From Sophora flavescens (Eukaryota > Streptophyta > Magnoliopsida > Fabales > Fabaceae), in the NCBI GenBank assembly GCA_030762895.1, contig CM061070.1:49956831-50020830 (forward strand): a DNA stretch of 64,000 nucleotides. Reading direction: 5' to 3'. Below are positions 43,333 through 53,686 of this stretch, piece by piece. Below the pieces are notes generated by a model. The model did not search any database, was not told the origin of the DNA, and was given only the letters and a program-made list of their open reading frames with translations. The translations under genes and the position numbers were made by a program. The first letter of the stretch is position 1; the number at the start of each line of letters is the position of its first letter.

Positions 43333-43500
43333 AACTGACCTACAAGACACAATCAGTTAAATGGCAACCAGAAAATGAAACTTGAATCTAATAACTATCA
43401 CACATTACTTCTAAGAAGTAATTCAAACAATTTCCTTCAGAGATCACACAACATCAACACAACAGACCTACTCCCAAAGATTTCCCGAAAGACTCGACCA

Positions 43501-43512
43501 GCTCGGATACCA
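43501..43512 (-). other. Chromovirus A primer-binding site
   Basis: The minus strand reads TGGTATCCGAGC, 11 of 12 matches to the tRNA-Met complement TGGTATCAGAGC. It lies four bases from the LTR start at 43517. Confidence 0.88.
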
Positions 43513-43938
43513 CCAATGTGACACCCCATTCCCAAGGTATCACATTTACGTAACATGTTGCCAAAATCTTAATCGAAAAAATATTCATTTGCTGGTTTCC
43601 TTCGGAAAACAAACTTTGTTTTCTAATTCCTTAAACTTCTCAAAAATAGTGATAAAATTTTTCCTTTTTCTTTTTACTGTACACACACCCAAACACTAGT
43701 AATATAATGTACATCACTACATATATTACATATGCATCAAAGTTTTACAAAAGACCTTTTTCTTACCAGGTCACCATCTACTGACACACATATTTTACAT
43801 CAAACTGAAATATCATAATTATGTCATAGTGGGAGTCTGAAAAACACTACTCAAAAGATGGCTCTCAGTAGCCACTAAGTCAGACTAACCTAAAATCTCA
43901 CTCTACCCAAAAAAGACTACATCCTAAGATGGTCACCA

Positions 43939-44431
43939 CTACAGAAACCCATTAGAAAGTCCAGTATAAACTCCCCCACCTCCAGGAGGTGTATCTGGAG
44001 AGGATACAACAGCCCCCTCTCCAACAGCTGGAACCACTCCATCATCTAAAGGAACATAGTCTGGATCAACCATCGGATCCTCCTCAGGGTCCTCCTCCAT
44101 CTCCACCTGTACATCCTCTAGCAGGAGGTGACTCCGGTGCTACCTGTTGTAACAGCTGAACGAAAGTAAGTGGTTGATGCTCCAAGTTCCCGTGTTGTAC
44201 CAGATATCGTAGGATCATCCAAATGGGCGGTAGTGAAACTTCAATCGTCTCCCTACTATGAATCAACTGTTGTGGTCCGTCTGCTACAGTACCTCAAAGT
44301 GTCCTCATCGGACCTATGTAAGTAGCACTCCGAGCCCCTGGGTTAATCACCCATGCGTTCCCTTGGTCAGCATTGTCAAACATCAGGGCTCGGACCCCTG
44401 AGTAGTTCAGATCCGCTGTGCCCGGATCCAT
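43939..44431 (-). pseudogene. LTR-borne ORF, copy 2 (in chromovirus A 5' LTR)
   Basis: This is the counterpart of the frame at 22275-22784, from M-D-P at 44431 to NGFL-stop at 43939. It keeps Trp (PPIWMIL) and Gln (LLQQVAP) where copy 1 has stops. It has its own stop near 44300 (TGA for Arg) and a 17-bp deletion near 44119 that shifts the frame. The two LTRs thus carry different breaks, and the founding LTR had an open frame of about 169 codons. Function unknown. Confidence 0.5.
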
Positions 44432-45114
44432 CTGAATGCAGATATATACATAGATTCCACATAGTAGAGGAAATTACAAACAAATATGCAAGGGTGAGTT
44501 ACCAATATATGAGTCTTGATAAGACAATCCCATTCACGACACGCAAACAACATATACCATGTATTCACAGCATACAAAAGTTATTCAAAACAGTAGAATA
44601 ATTTAATTCAAAGGGTTTCATACCCGACAGTCATCGTCATTTTATAAAAATGCATGACACTTCAATATTCAGGCTCTATATTGATACCTAATCTCCGGAG
44701 ATCCCACAACTTTCTGTTTCGTTTTGAGCTGATCAAGCTCTGCACATGGCCCATTGTAAAAATGAAATAAAACAATGTCCAAGAGAACACATAACACACT
44801 GGTCATACACAGTACACCAAGGTTATTGTTCAAAAATGTAACTCATTGGCTCACACAGAATCCCAATGGTCACTGCGAACAATGGAGTTTATTGTCCATA
44901 ACCTATTGCATCACTCCGAATCACAATAGTTATCGCATAAAATTTGACACACAGTCCAGTAAAGATACATTGGCTCGCACAGAATCCCAATGATCAAATG
45001 GAAACATAGTTCATAACAGATACATTGTTCCACTGAGGACTCAATGATCATAACACATAACACGTCTGCCAGCTATGCATGAGAAAAACTTTTATTCTCG
45101 TTTCGTTTTCTTTG

Positions 45115-47704
45115 TGTCAGGACCCGACTTAGGCATCCCTGACCAGCCAGAATAGAACTTCATTGTCCCATTCCCAAGGCCTTTCAAGCACGTATAAGTC
45201 ACATCATAACAAGATATATTGAATATCATAAGTAATTATCAGAGTAAAATATTATACCAAAAGTAAGCCAAGGTTGGCCCCGAGTCAACATCAATAGTTT
45301 TAAAAAAACCAAAGCCCAAATGGGCTTACAACTAGAATGAAGTTTAAAACTCCAAACAACAAAAGATTCTCATATGACAATAAACCAAGCCACAAGAAAC
45401 TGAAACAGCAAAAGCTGCCCGCACTACACAAGTGCATGGGCTCCCTGAGATGGCTCCACTCATGGAATACCTAAAGCTAAAACCAAAAAGGGCGGGGGGT
45501 AAGTCCCAGAACTCAGTGAGGGATAGACAAAACATAATAGCAAAATAGTACAATATATATAAGCATCTTCATAAATATCTCATTGAGTTCTTCACATTGT
45601 ATATAAGCTTACATAGCAAATCTTCACTTGCTATGAAGTCAATTTGCCATTGGGCAAGATGCTTGTGTATCCCCTTGGAGTTGTTCACTAGAGTCTCCCA
45701 CTTCGATGGTCGCATTTATATCCCGGTCGAGTCCGCTGACCGGCAAGTGACCTCGGTCACTACACAACCACCCTCTGAACTCCGGGGTTTTTCACTAGAG
45801 GTCCCACGCTCCGACGGTCACATTTATATACTAGTCGAATCCGTTGACCGGTCGAATACACCAAGTCTTTTCCAATGTCTAAGCATCATACCAAAGCACC
45901 AAGTACAATAAATCATACCGTATCATAACGTACGCTCACTGCGCTTCATAATAAATCTTGAATAACCATCTCAGCGGTATTCAATGAAGTCCATAACATT
46001 CACATTCACAATCACAATTACATTTAGGCAACATTGTAGTCGTTTCCTTCACATACTATCATCACTTGATAAGTTCATTTCAAAAGTTACACCATGAACA
46101 TACACATAGTCATATTTAGCATATCACCACTAATTTCTTTATTCACATACCGTATAATCAAACACATAATTTAACATATTCATAACTATTCTATTCCATA
46201 TCATAGCTATGGTGACAACAACACAATCATTTCATTCACACACTTTCATCACTTTATTGATACTTTCCAAGATGTACATTAATATAATCTAATATAATAT
46301 ATACTCACAACGTAGATAAAAATCCATTGAATAAACGCCCTCACTAAAATTCAACCATGGAGGGAATCAACATTCAAAAGGCAATCACACTGAGATACAC
46401 ATCATAGCATAGTCATAAATCCATCAATACATGATTGATGATAATGTTTCCAGCAAGCCTAGGCCAACTTTAAATGAAAACTAGGAATATTACAGAGGTC
46501 CATAAATTCTAAAATTTTAACCACAACAATAATTACATGTATACTTTCAAATGACACTAGTTTCACATAAAAATATACTCTACAACTCCATATATAAATT
46601 TTGAAGTAAACTCTGTTTGAGTACATCCAAGACATACAATACTCTATTTTAAAAATTAAACTGAGACCTCCTCAGATCTCCTAAAATCACGAAACTTAAC
46701 CACAACATACTCCTACACTTCAGTTTTCAAATGCAACAAGTTTCATCTCAATCCGAATTTTATTAACCAGGATATGATTTTCTGAGCGCAGCTGTCAGGG
46801 TACCTTCGGGACAGCCTTAACCCTGTTTTAAAAATGTAACTAAGAATAGTTCAGGTTTCTAAAAATCACGAAATTTATACACTATGTATCTCTAGATGTT
46901 AGCTTTCCGAAGAGACCAAGTTCATATTAATCTGATATCTAAAACTCTAGTTATAATTTTTTTTTTCCGCATGTCTGTCAGAATTTCAGACAAAAATCGA
47001 GATCCCCTAAGAAAACACCAAACGTCAAGCTCCAACAATGGAGTTTCCTCACCCCCAATTTTTAGGGTTCAACCAAACAAATATGATAACTCACAATTAA
47101 CATATTAGTCAAAGAATAATCAAGCTAAACATTTACAAACGATTTTCATGAAAGGGATTCACCCAAAACAACTCACAAACATCCCTATTTCAACCATCAT
47201 CAACCCATTTCATATCCCTCAAAAAATATCCACGAAAATTAACCCAAAAAACCACAATCCCTCACCTGGTTTGATGCGTTTGGATAATAAACATACGTTA
47301 GAGACGAATTCTCCACACCAAAACATCAGAAATCACGTTAAGAAGGTGCTCCTTCACCACTGGATCGACGTGCCTATCCTCCTTTTCTCAAGAGTGACCA
47401 CAAACACAAATAGGGTTCTTGACGGCTATCAAAACCCTCACAATAAGCTTATATACTCACTAAAAAGACAAGTCCCTAACATATGCTCTTACTTGACGCT
47501 GGAGGGCAAAAGGGTAAAATCCTTAAATTATTCAAAATGCATAAGTTATTTACTATTTACAAACTCCTAACATTCTTAATTTAAATTACTTACAACATGA
47601 CAAACAAATTTAGTGTTTTCCCATAATTATAATATTTTTACCTTACTTATAATTAAATAAGCCACTTTCATAATTAAATAAGCCATTTTTTAGCGGGTAT
47701 TACA
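45115..47704 (-). mobile_element. Solo LTR of a gypsy element, 2590 bp
   Basis: This insertion begins TGTCAGGACCC and ends GGGTATTACA. It is flanked by the perfect duplication CTTTG (45110-45114 and 47705-47709), and the empty site is visible in the other LTR near 30878. There is no primer-binding site, gag or pol inside. Only LTR-type sequence is present, including a locally repeated block (GTCGAGTCCGCTGACCGG / GTCGAATCCGTTGACCGG near 45727-45860). This is the expected product of LTR-LTR recombination. The strand is inferred from the Tekay-like ends. Open frames at 45597-45911 and 46896-47570 show no domain. Confidence 0.85.
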
Positions 47705-50489
47705 CTTTGTCATAATAATCTTTCCTTGTCGAAGCACAAAGCTAACGACCATGCTTAATTTCATATTAAGACTTTCCACTTAAACAAACATAGGACACAT
47801 AGTCCAAATGTTTTAAACTTAACACAGGACACACAGTCCGAGTGCTCAATCGCAAAGCCCTAAACCGATGCACCGGTCTTAGGCTCACGGATATGGAACT
47901 CACTTTTCCACATCAACTTAGGACACACAGTCCACAAAATCATTGCAGGACACTCAGTCCAATGACACAGATCCCTGATCTACGTGTCCACAAAACACTA
48001 GAACCCCAACGTCTCGGTTCCTAGGTTCATTTATCCTCTTGTAAAACATTTCGCTCAGTGAAAAACAAATACAAAACAAAAGCTCTGAAAACTTATCCGA
48101 TTTTAACCAAATAATTTCACTGAATAAAATTCTTTATAGAAATCCTTTTTCTGTTAAAACGTTGATAAAATCTGAAAATCATTGATAAATTCTTTTATTT
48201 TCCGATGATTTAATTTCTGAAAATAAAACTCAACTTTTAAAAAGTATTCAATAAATAAATTCATAATAATAAAATAACTATATATTTAATCTCTTCCGAT
48301 TTTTTTTTTATAAAATTATTTTTATAACTTAAATAACTTTTCTGTCAGAAGTAATTGTTCTGACTGCTATATAACGTTATTTTCGGAACTTAATCATTTT
48401 AAATAACATTTATAATACAATTGAATTTATTTTGGAAAAATTAGAGCCTGTGAAAAAATTTCCACGATTTTGCCCCTCATTGTCACTTATTGCACAGTTT
48501 CCAGAAAATATTATTAAAATAATAATTTTTTTCCACTTTTCTCAAAATTACCCAAATTAATCACCTAGATTAATTATTCAAGTTTATTAAGCTTTTATCC
48601 TCTAATTAATTTTTAAAACACTGACCAATGTCAGGTTTCTCAGTCCAACACTTAATAGTAGATGAATTTCAATCACAGAATAGCATGACATATATCAATT
48701 CATGACATGCATCACAATTATAATATAACCAAATAATTATAATCATGTAAATCCACATATCACATAAACTCAATTACTCAGGTAAGTATCAAATCAATCC
48801 AGCAATTAACAATGTAATATCATAAAATATTTCTACAGAAAATTAACAAACGACTCCAACAATAGGTATGTGATTATCTTAAACTCCTCAGGCATACTCC
48901 CCTTACTTCTTGGAGATTCGAATTAATAGTTTCAAGAACTCTCCCGATTTTGTTCCGTTTTTCCTCCTCGGCTTAGATCAAACCAACTCGATCGATTCCT
49001 TCATAACGAATTGCAACCAAAATAAATCAAATCAAACAACAACACACTTAAATCAAGAGGGTTAAGGTTCGGCCTCTTCAATTTTTCTAGGTTAGGAAAG
49101 TTAAAAATTTCTGACTTAGGGATTTATGATCCTTAAGCAACTTAAACATGATTAAGTCCTTAATCTAAGATCATGAATTAAGAACTTTGAATGAAACTCA
49201 TCTAGTTCCAAGACTAGGGTTTCGGTTTTTCAAAAAAAAAAAAGGCTAGGGATTTTTAAAATTTCTCAACTCTTGGATTCAACAAACACGGGTAACATAG
49301 AGTTGGATTTAAGTGTCACAAGACAACTTTTGAATCAAAATTCATCCAGCAACAAAATTTAGGGTTTCGGCCCTTTTGGAGTAAATAAGCTAGGGTTTGA
49401 TTTTTGGTTTCAAATCACTTGTATACAATAGCTATCATGATATCAAGAGACTAAATCATGAATCATGGCTTAAAGTTGAAACAAAATCCAAGAACACCCA
49501 TTTTGAAAGGGTTTCGGTCTAGCTCAGAAAATTAGGAATGAAATTTCTCATGATCACATGCTTCTAGATAATGAATATAGATATGATTATGAGATCATAG
49601 CAATTGGTTTCAAGTCAAAAGGATTTTTCTACAATTAGTTTTGAAGTTTTGAAGAAAGCTTCATGAACTTGGATGAAATTGATGAACAAAAGGATTCATG
49701 GCATAAACTCATAAAAGTTGTGAAGAGAAAGGCTTAGAATAACAAGATTAAGAAAGGTTACCTCTTGATGATCAAAGAAAAGGAAGATCTTGATGATGTT
49801 CTTCACCAAACTACTTTGGTGTTCTAAGTGTTCTTAAGGCAAAAGTATGAGTTTGGAGAGAAAAATGTCATGAAATGAAAAAATGAAATTGCCGTTGAAG
49901 ATCGTGGAGCCGTGGGTTTAGGGACTTTTTGGTCCAAAATCTCACTGGCAAACTTGTAAAAATAATGTGAAGCTGGGGGCAAAATTGTCCTTTTCATACA
50001 AAAATATCATATTGTCATAAATGCGCTATTATGACCATTATGACTCGGATAGGATCGTCATAAATATCCATCACATCAGTCACATGAGTCATCTCAGCTC
50101 AGTTGCTAACTCCCTGATTCATCTGACGCAGGTTTTCCTAGAGATATCTCGATGTTTTCGCCCGCAGCAAATATAATATTTTATTTTTATGCTAAAATTT
50201 TCAAAACTTCCAGTATTGTAGAAAATACGATAAAAACATTTTTCATCTCGTTCACGAATTAAAATTAGGTTTTTTGAGCAGTAAACTTTTACTGTCAGTG
50301 AAAACACAGACCGGGTTCCCTCTGAATTTTCGACCCAAAATTTCATCATAACCTTAAGATATAAAACATGACATGAAAATAACAGTGTTTTCCCCAAAAC
50401 CATTTTCTGAGCCTCGGATAAAAATATATGTATTTATATATTTATTAGCGGTATTTGAAAGCAGTGAAAAAATCGAGGTGTTACATTCG

Positions 50490-50501
50490 TGGTATAGCCG
50501 G
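50490..50501 (+). other. Possible degenerate pararetrovirus primer-binding site / hairpin arm
   Basis: TGGTATAGCCGG resembles the tRNA-Met site TGGTATCAGAGCC with CAG missing. Its first base belongs to the TTCGT target duplication. It is equally the right arm of a perfect 8-bp inverted repeat with GCTATACC at 21839-21846, so its identity is uncertain. Confidence 0.4.
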
Positions 50502-50608
50502 ATGATTGAGTGTTCATCCAATCCCTTCATGTAAAATATCCAATTACTAAATAAAATTACTTTTCTTAAAATTATTCTGTCAAATTACTATCCTCAAGCA
50601 AGTTCAAC

Positions 50609-50723
50609 ATGAGCAAACTATGGAAGCAGAAATGGGCAGAAGCAAATAATCTCCAAAAATCAAAGATCGGGTATGATTACTAAAGTTACTCTTCTTAAAT
50701 TAGATCCTATCCATGAAAAATAA
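50609..50723 (+). CDS. Two short overlapping leader ORFs of the pararetrovirus
   Basis: The first (50609-50683) encodes 24 residues starting MSKLWKQKWAEANN and is rich in Lys and Trp. The second (50673-50723) encodes 16 residues and overlaps both the end of the first and the start of the movement protein (ATG at 50713). Short leader ORFs before the first large gene are a regular feature of caulimovirid pregenomic RNA, where they take part in ribosome shunting. Whether these two have that role is inference. Confidence 0.4.
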
Positions 50724-51654
50724 TGTTGAAATAGAAAAAATCGACACTAGTGAAATAGAGCACTTACAAATTACTGAAGAAGAAGAAAATTATGAAGGAA
50801 GCATCTTAATTAATCCGAAATTATTTAGGAAAATTCATAAAGAAGACCTAGATTTAGTAGAAACTGCAAATGTGGTAGGAAAGAAAGAAAGATTTATGAA
50901 CATACTAAGAAAATTCATTCAAAAGGAAAATATAATCTATTATGGAAAAATAATGAACGAATCACCTATAAATATATCAGAAACTCAAGGAAATACATGT
51001 ATTTAGTTAATAAGTAAAGAAAAGATTTCTAAATTAAAAAGAAATTTAAAAAACCAAGAACATAGAAGAAAATTAGGATATATCCATATAGGAGCAGCAC
51101 ATGTTTTAATCAAAGCAACTTTCCAAGAATGAATAAATTCACCTATTGAGTTAGTACTAAAGGATAACAGAATAAATTATCCAAAAGAAAAGATACTAGG
51201 AGTAATAGAAGGAAATCTAGCCTATGTAAAACTAAAATTTGAAATCAGGTCAAATATAAGAATTCCATTAAATACTCAAAGACTAAATCAAGCATTAACT
51301 CTTGAACATAAGTTTTTAAGAGAAAACCTAATGAAACCAGGAGATAAAATATTTTCAATAACGTATTGTGTAAATTATGCATTAACAAATTCACACCACA
51401 GTATTACCTTTAGAAATAATGATCAAATAGATATTCCAAGATTATTTGAAGACATAGGAAAAATTTATTGTCTAAATAAAAATGAAATAACAAAATTAGG
51501 AACTTTTATAAGTAGACCAAAAATTCTCGAAATATAATCAATTCCAAAACCAATCATTCTTCCAGAACAAAAAATAACTAATGAAGAAAATGATATTATT
51601 AAATTATCTAATCAAGTAAAATATTTATCTCTATATTTAAAAAACAAAATATGA
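50713..51654 (+). pseudogene. Pararetrovirus movement protein (three in-frame stops)
   Basis: One plus frame runs from ATG at 50713 to a TGA at 51652-51654, 314 codons, with in-frame stops at 51004-51006 (TAG), 51130-51132 (TGA) and 51535-51537 (TAA). The reading fits the caulimovirid 30K-type movement protein: an acidic N-terminus, HRRKLGYIHIGAAHVLIKA near residues 117-135, an LGVIEGNLAYVKLKFE strand pair, and a Cys-containing IFSITYCVNYALTNSH core near 213-228. The final TGA overlaps the ATG of the next gene (ATGA), the tight linkage seen in caulimovirids. It would enlarge plasmodesmata for cell-to-cell movement. The three stops make it inactive. Confidence 0.8.
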
Positions 51655-52214
51655 GTAATAAAGAAGAACCAATACGACTAATTAAAGAATTTAATTCAAA
51701 TAAAGAAAGAACTAAATATGATATTAAGGATCTCAATGGAGTTTTAGATTATTATCTTAAAAAAGATCGAGAAAGTAGAGATAGAAAACTAATTGAAAAA
51801 CAAATCATAAAAAAGGAAGATGATTTAACCAAGTTAGAAAACGATGAAAGAAGAATAAGAAAACATTTTAAAGAAGGAATAGATCGTATAAGAAATAAAT
51901 GGGGACTTAACCTCTCGAGTTCCTCATCAAAACCAACTAATTATTTTAGACTAGAAGCTCCACCTTTTGAAGACAGTGATGGAGTAAGTATGGAATTTGA
52001 TGAACAAACATATAAAGAAATAATAAATGTGTTACAATTAAACATTCCAGTTGATTGTAAACGAATTATAATAAAAAAGATAAAAAAACAATATAAGCAC
52101 GTGGAACTTTATTTTCATAACATAGTTATAAACTTTGAATTCGAATATTTAGAAGAAATGAAATTTATTGAAGAACAAAGATATTCAGATGATGAATACT
52201 GGTATTCAGAATAA
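51651..52214 (+). CDS. Pararetrovirus ORF of 187 aa, coiled-coil and acidic tail
   Basis: This is the only intact medium-sized frame in the viral segment. It starts in an ATGA overlap with the movement-protein stop and ends in a TAATG overlap with the next ORF. Residues 1-85 are highly charged with heptad spacing (probable coiled coil). A serine run (SSSSSK) lies near 92-97. The C-terminal 70 residues have the pattern V-L-x-L-N-I-P-V-D-C-K-R-I-I-I, followed by a Tyr/Asp/Glu-rich end. That C-terminal part is repeated in the next ORF. By position it could be the aphid-transmission-factor or ORF II counterpart, but I see no diagnostic motif and leave the function open. Confidence 0.6.
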   Translation: MSNKEEPIRLIKEFNSNKERTKYDIKDLNGVLDYYLKKDRESRDRKLIEKQIIKKEDDLTKLENDERRIRKHFKEGIDRIRNKWGLNLSSSSSKPTNYFRLEAPPFEDSDGVSMEFDEQTYKEIINVLQLNIPVDCKRIIIKKIKKQYKHVELYFHNIVINFEFEYLEEMKFIEEQRYSDDEYWYSE

Positions 52215-52501
52215 TGGATAAAGAAATATTAAGTGTACTAGTTACGAATTTACCAAAGGATTGTAAACAAATAATAATTAATAAATTAAAGAATCAATAT
52301 TGGAAAGAATAATTATATCTAAAAAACATACAACAAAGAATACAATGGGAATATGGGAATGAAGTATACAATGATGCTGAATATTATTTTGAGTTATGTA
52401 GCAATCCTAAATATTAGTTATTTGATTTTGAATTATATAGTGATCCTGATTATTACTTAGATATAAGTGATGAAGATGATTTGGAATTTCTAGAAGATTA
52501 A
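52214..52501 (+). pseudogene. Pararetrovirus small ORF, paralogous to the C-terminus of the preceding ORF (two stops)
   Basis: The ATG at 52214 shares its A with the preceding stop. The frame reads VLVTNLPKDCKQIIINKLK, clearly similar to VLQLNIPVDCKRIIIKKIK of the preceding ORF. It continues through in-frame stops near 52310 and 52417 to an acidic Tyr-rich end (DISDEDDLEFLED) at 52501. This looks like a tandem duplication of one small viral domain. Function unknown. Confidence 0.55.
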
Positions 52502-52595
52502 AATACTACCTTTAGAAATGAATAATACAAAAATTTCTAAAATTAATAGGGTAGTACCGATTTGGTATTAGATCTAAGTAAGTAGAAAAAGAAAT

Positions 52596-52811
52596 ATGGA
52601 TTATCATAATATAGAAAAATTTGTAAGCATACTAGATTTAACTAGTCAAAGCAATTTAAAAAATCTAATACAAAAATTAAAAACTGAAGCTATAGATGTA
52701 TATGAAAGACATATGGATTATCATTGTAAATATTATGATTGTAGAGAATATGACAGAGAAATAGAATTAATAAAAATAATAATTACTAAAATAGAATCAT
52801 GGATAGAATAA
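52596..52811 (+). CDS. Pararetrovirus-region small ORF (71 aa)
   Basis: This open frame starts MDYHNIEKFVSILDL and has a helical, Lys/Glu/Ile-rich pattern, with a Cys-containing YHCKYYDC centre near 44-51. Codon use matches the neighbouring viral ORFs. It does not match a caulimovirid protein I know. It could be a third diverged copy of the preceding small domain (L..L.....L..LI.KLK pattern) or a separate small protein. Confidence 0.4.
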   Translation: MDYHNIEKFVSILDLTSQSNLKNLIQKLKTEAIDVYERHMDYHCKYYDCREYDREIELIKIIITKIESWIE

Positions 52812-52875
52812 TGAAAAATATTATCTAAAAAAAAGGAGGAAAGAGAAAATAATGGATGGGATTTCAAAACAATAA

Positions 52876-53673
52876 TGCTAAACGAACACAGTTTTTTGAC
52901 ACCATACGGTTTGACACCGTATGAACAATGTCGCATAGTGCACTGTAGATGTACTGTGCGGCATTGTAGCGATTTTTTTTAAATTTAAATTTTTTTATAA
53001 ATAATTTTTTTGATTAAGTATTTGTCAATATCCGGTGAATCGGGTACAAATATCTGGTGAATTCAGTTCATTATCTGGTGAATGCGTTTTTTTGAGAAAT
53101 ATTTTTTTGATTAAGTATGTGCAAATATATGGTGAATCCGATATAAATATATGGTGAATTCAGTTCATTATCTGGTGAATAGGTTTTTTTGAGAAATAAA
53201 TTGTGGTTAAGTATGTGCAAATATATGGTGAATCGGGTATAAATATCTGGTGAATTCAGTTCATTATCTGGTGAATGTATTTTTTTTAAAAATAAATTTT
53301 GTTGGTTAAGTGTGTATAAATATCTGATGAATCGGGTACAAATATCTGGTGAATTCAATTCATTATCTGGTGAATGAGTTTTTTTAAGAAATAATTTTTT
53401 TGGTTAAATATGTGCAAATATCTGGTGAATTCAGTTCATTATCTGGTGAATGGGTTTTTTTGAGAAATAAATTTTGGTTAAGTATGTGCAAATATATGGT
53501 GAATCAGGTACAAATATCTGGTGAATTCAGTTCATTATCTGGTGAATGGGTTTTTTTAGAAATAAAATTTTTATTTTTTTAAAAAAAGTCAAAATTTTAA
53601 AAAAAAATTGGTGCTACAGTAGCGCTACTGTAGCAATGTCGTATTTGTGTCGAAAAACTGTGTTCATTTAGCA
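52876..53673. mobile_element. Palindromic-array module 1 (foldback/Mutator-like, non-autonomous)
   Basis: The termini are TGCTAAACGAACACAG (52876) and the inverted CTGTGTTCATTTAGCA (ending 53673). The GTTTTTTGACAC / GTGTCGAAAAAC sequence continues inward on both sides. Just inside are CG-bearing palindromes (CCATACGGTTTGACACCGTATG near 52903-52923, GCTACAGTAGCGCTACTGTAGC near 53613-53634). The body (53020-53575) is five to six direct copies of a ~100-bp unit containing three TCTGGTGAAT-type subrepeats. No coding capacity is seen, and no target duplication is evident. Confidence 0.65.
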
Positions 53674-53686
53674 CAGCTCATTTCCA

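Larger units (their letters stand above)
21852..50485 (-). mobile_element. Ty3/gypsy chromovirus A (Tekay/Del-like) with three nested insertions
   Basis: On the minus strand the order is 5' LTR (50485-43517), primer-binding site, gag, protease, RT, RNase H, integrase, chromodomain, 3' LTR (33666-21852). This is the standard gypsy order with a chromodomain. The 5-bp duplication TTCGT flanks it exactly (21847-21851 and 50486-50490). After removing nested elements the LTRs are about 4.40 and 4.37 kb and the internal part about 4.73 kb. It inserted into the leader of an endogenous pararetrovirus. The coding region has several frameshifts and changed catalytic residues, so it is dead. Confidence 0.93.
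43517..50485 (-). repeat. Chromovirus A 5' LTR (split by a solo LTR)
   Basis: It runs from TGTGACACCCC (43517) to GAGGTGTTACA (50485). After removing 45115-47704 it is about 4.37 kb, against about 4.40 kb for the other LTR. Several indels separate the two, including a 17-bp deletion near 44119, so the element is not very recent. Confidence 0.9.
50486..52870 (+). other. Endogenous caulimovirid sequence, right segment
   Basis: Directly after the chromovirus, starting with its TTCGT duplication, the A-rich viral sequence resumes. It holds a possible primer-binding site, two short leader ORFs, a movement-protein gene and three small ORFs. Joined to the left segment it gives coat - TAV - promoter - leader - movement protein - small ORFs. 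That is the order expected across the intergenic region of a circular caulimovirid genome. It ends near 52870 where the first palindromic-array module begins. Confidence 0.85.

Noticed and set aside
45597..47570. Frames inside the solo LTR as host genes
   Set aside because: They are short, without domains, and contained in an LTR with perfect target duplication.
53071..53358. Repeated open frames in the TCTGGTGAAT arrays
   Set aside because: Unit length close to a multiple of three keeps frames open by chance; both strands are open and there is no conserved protein.
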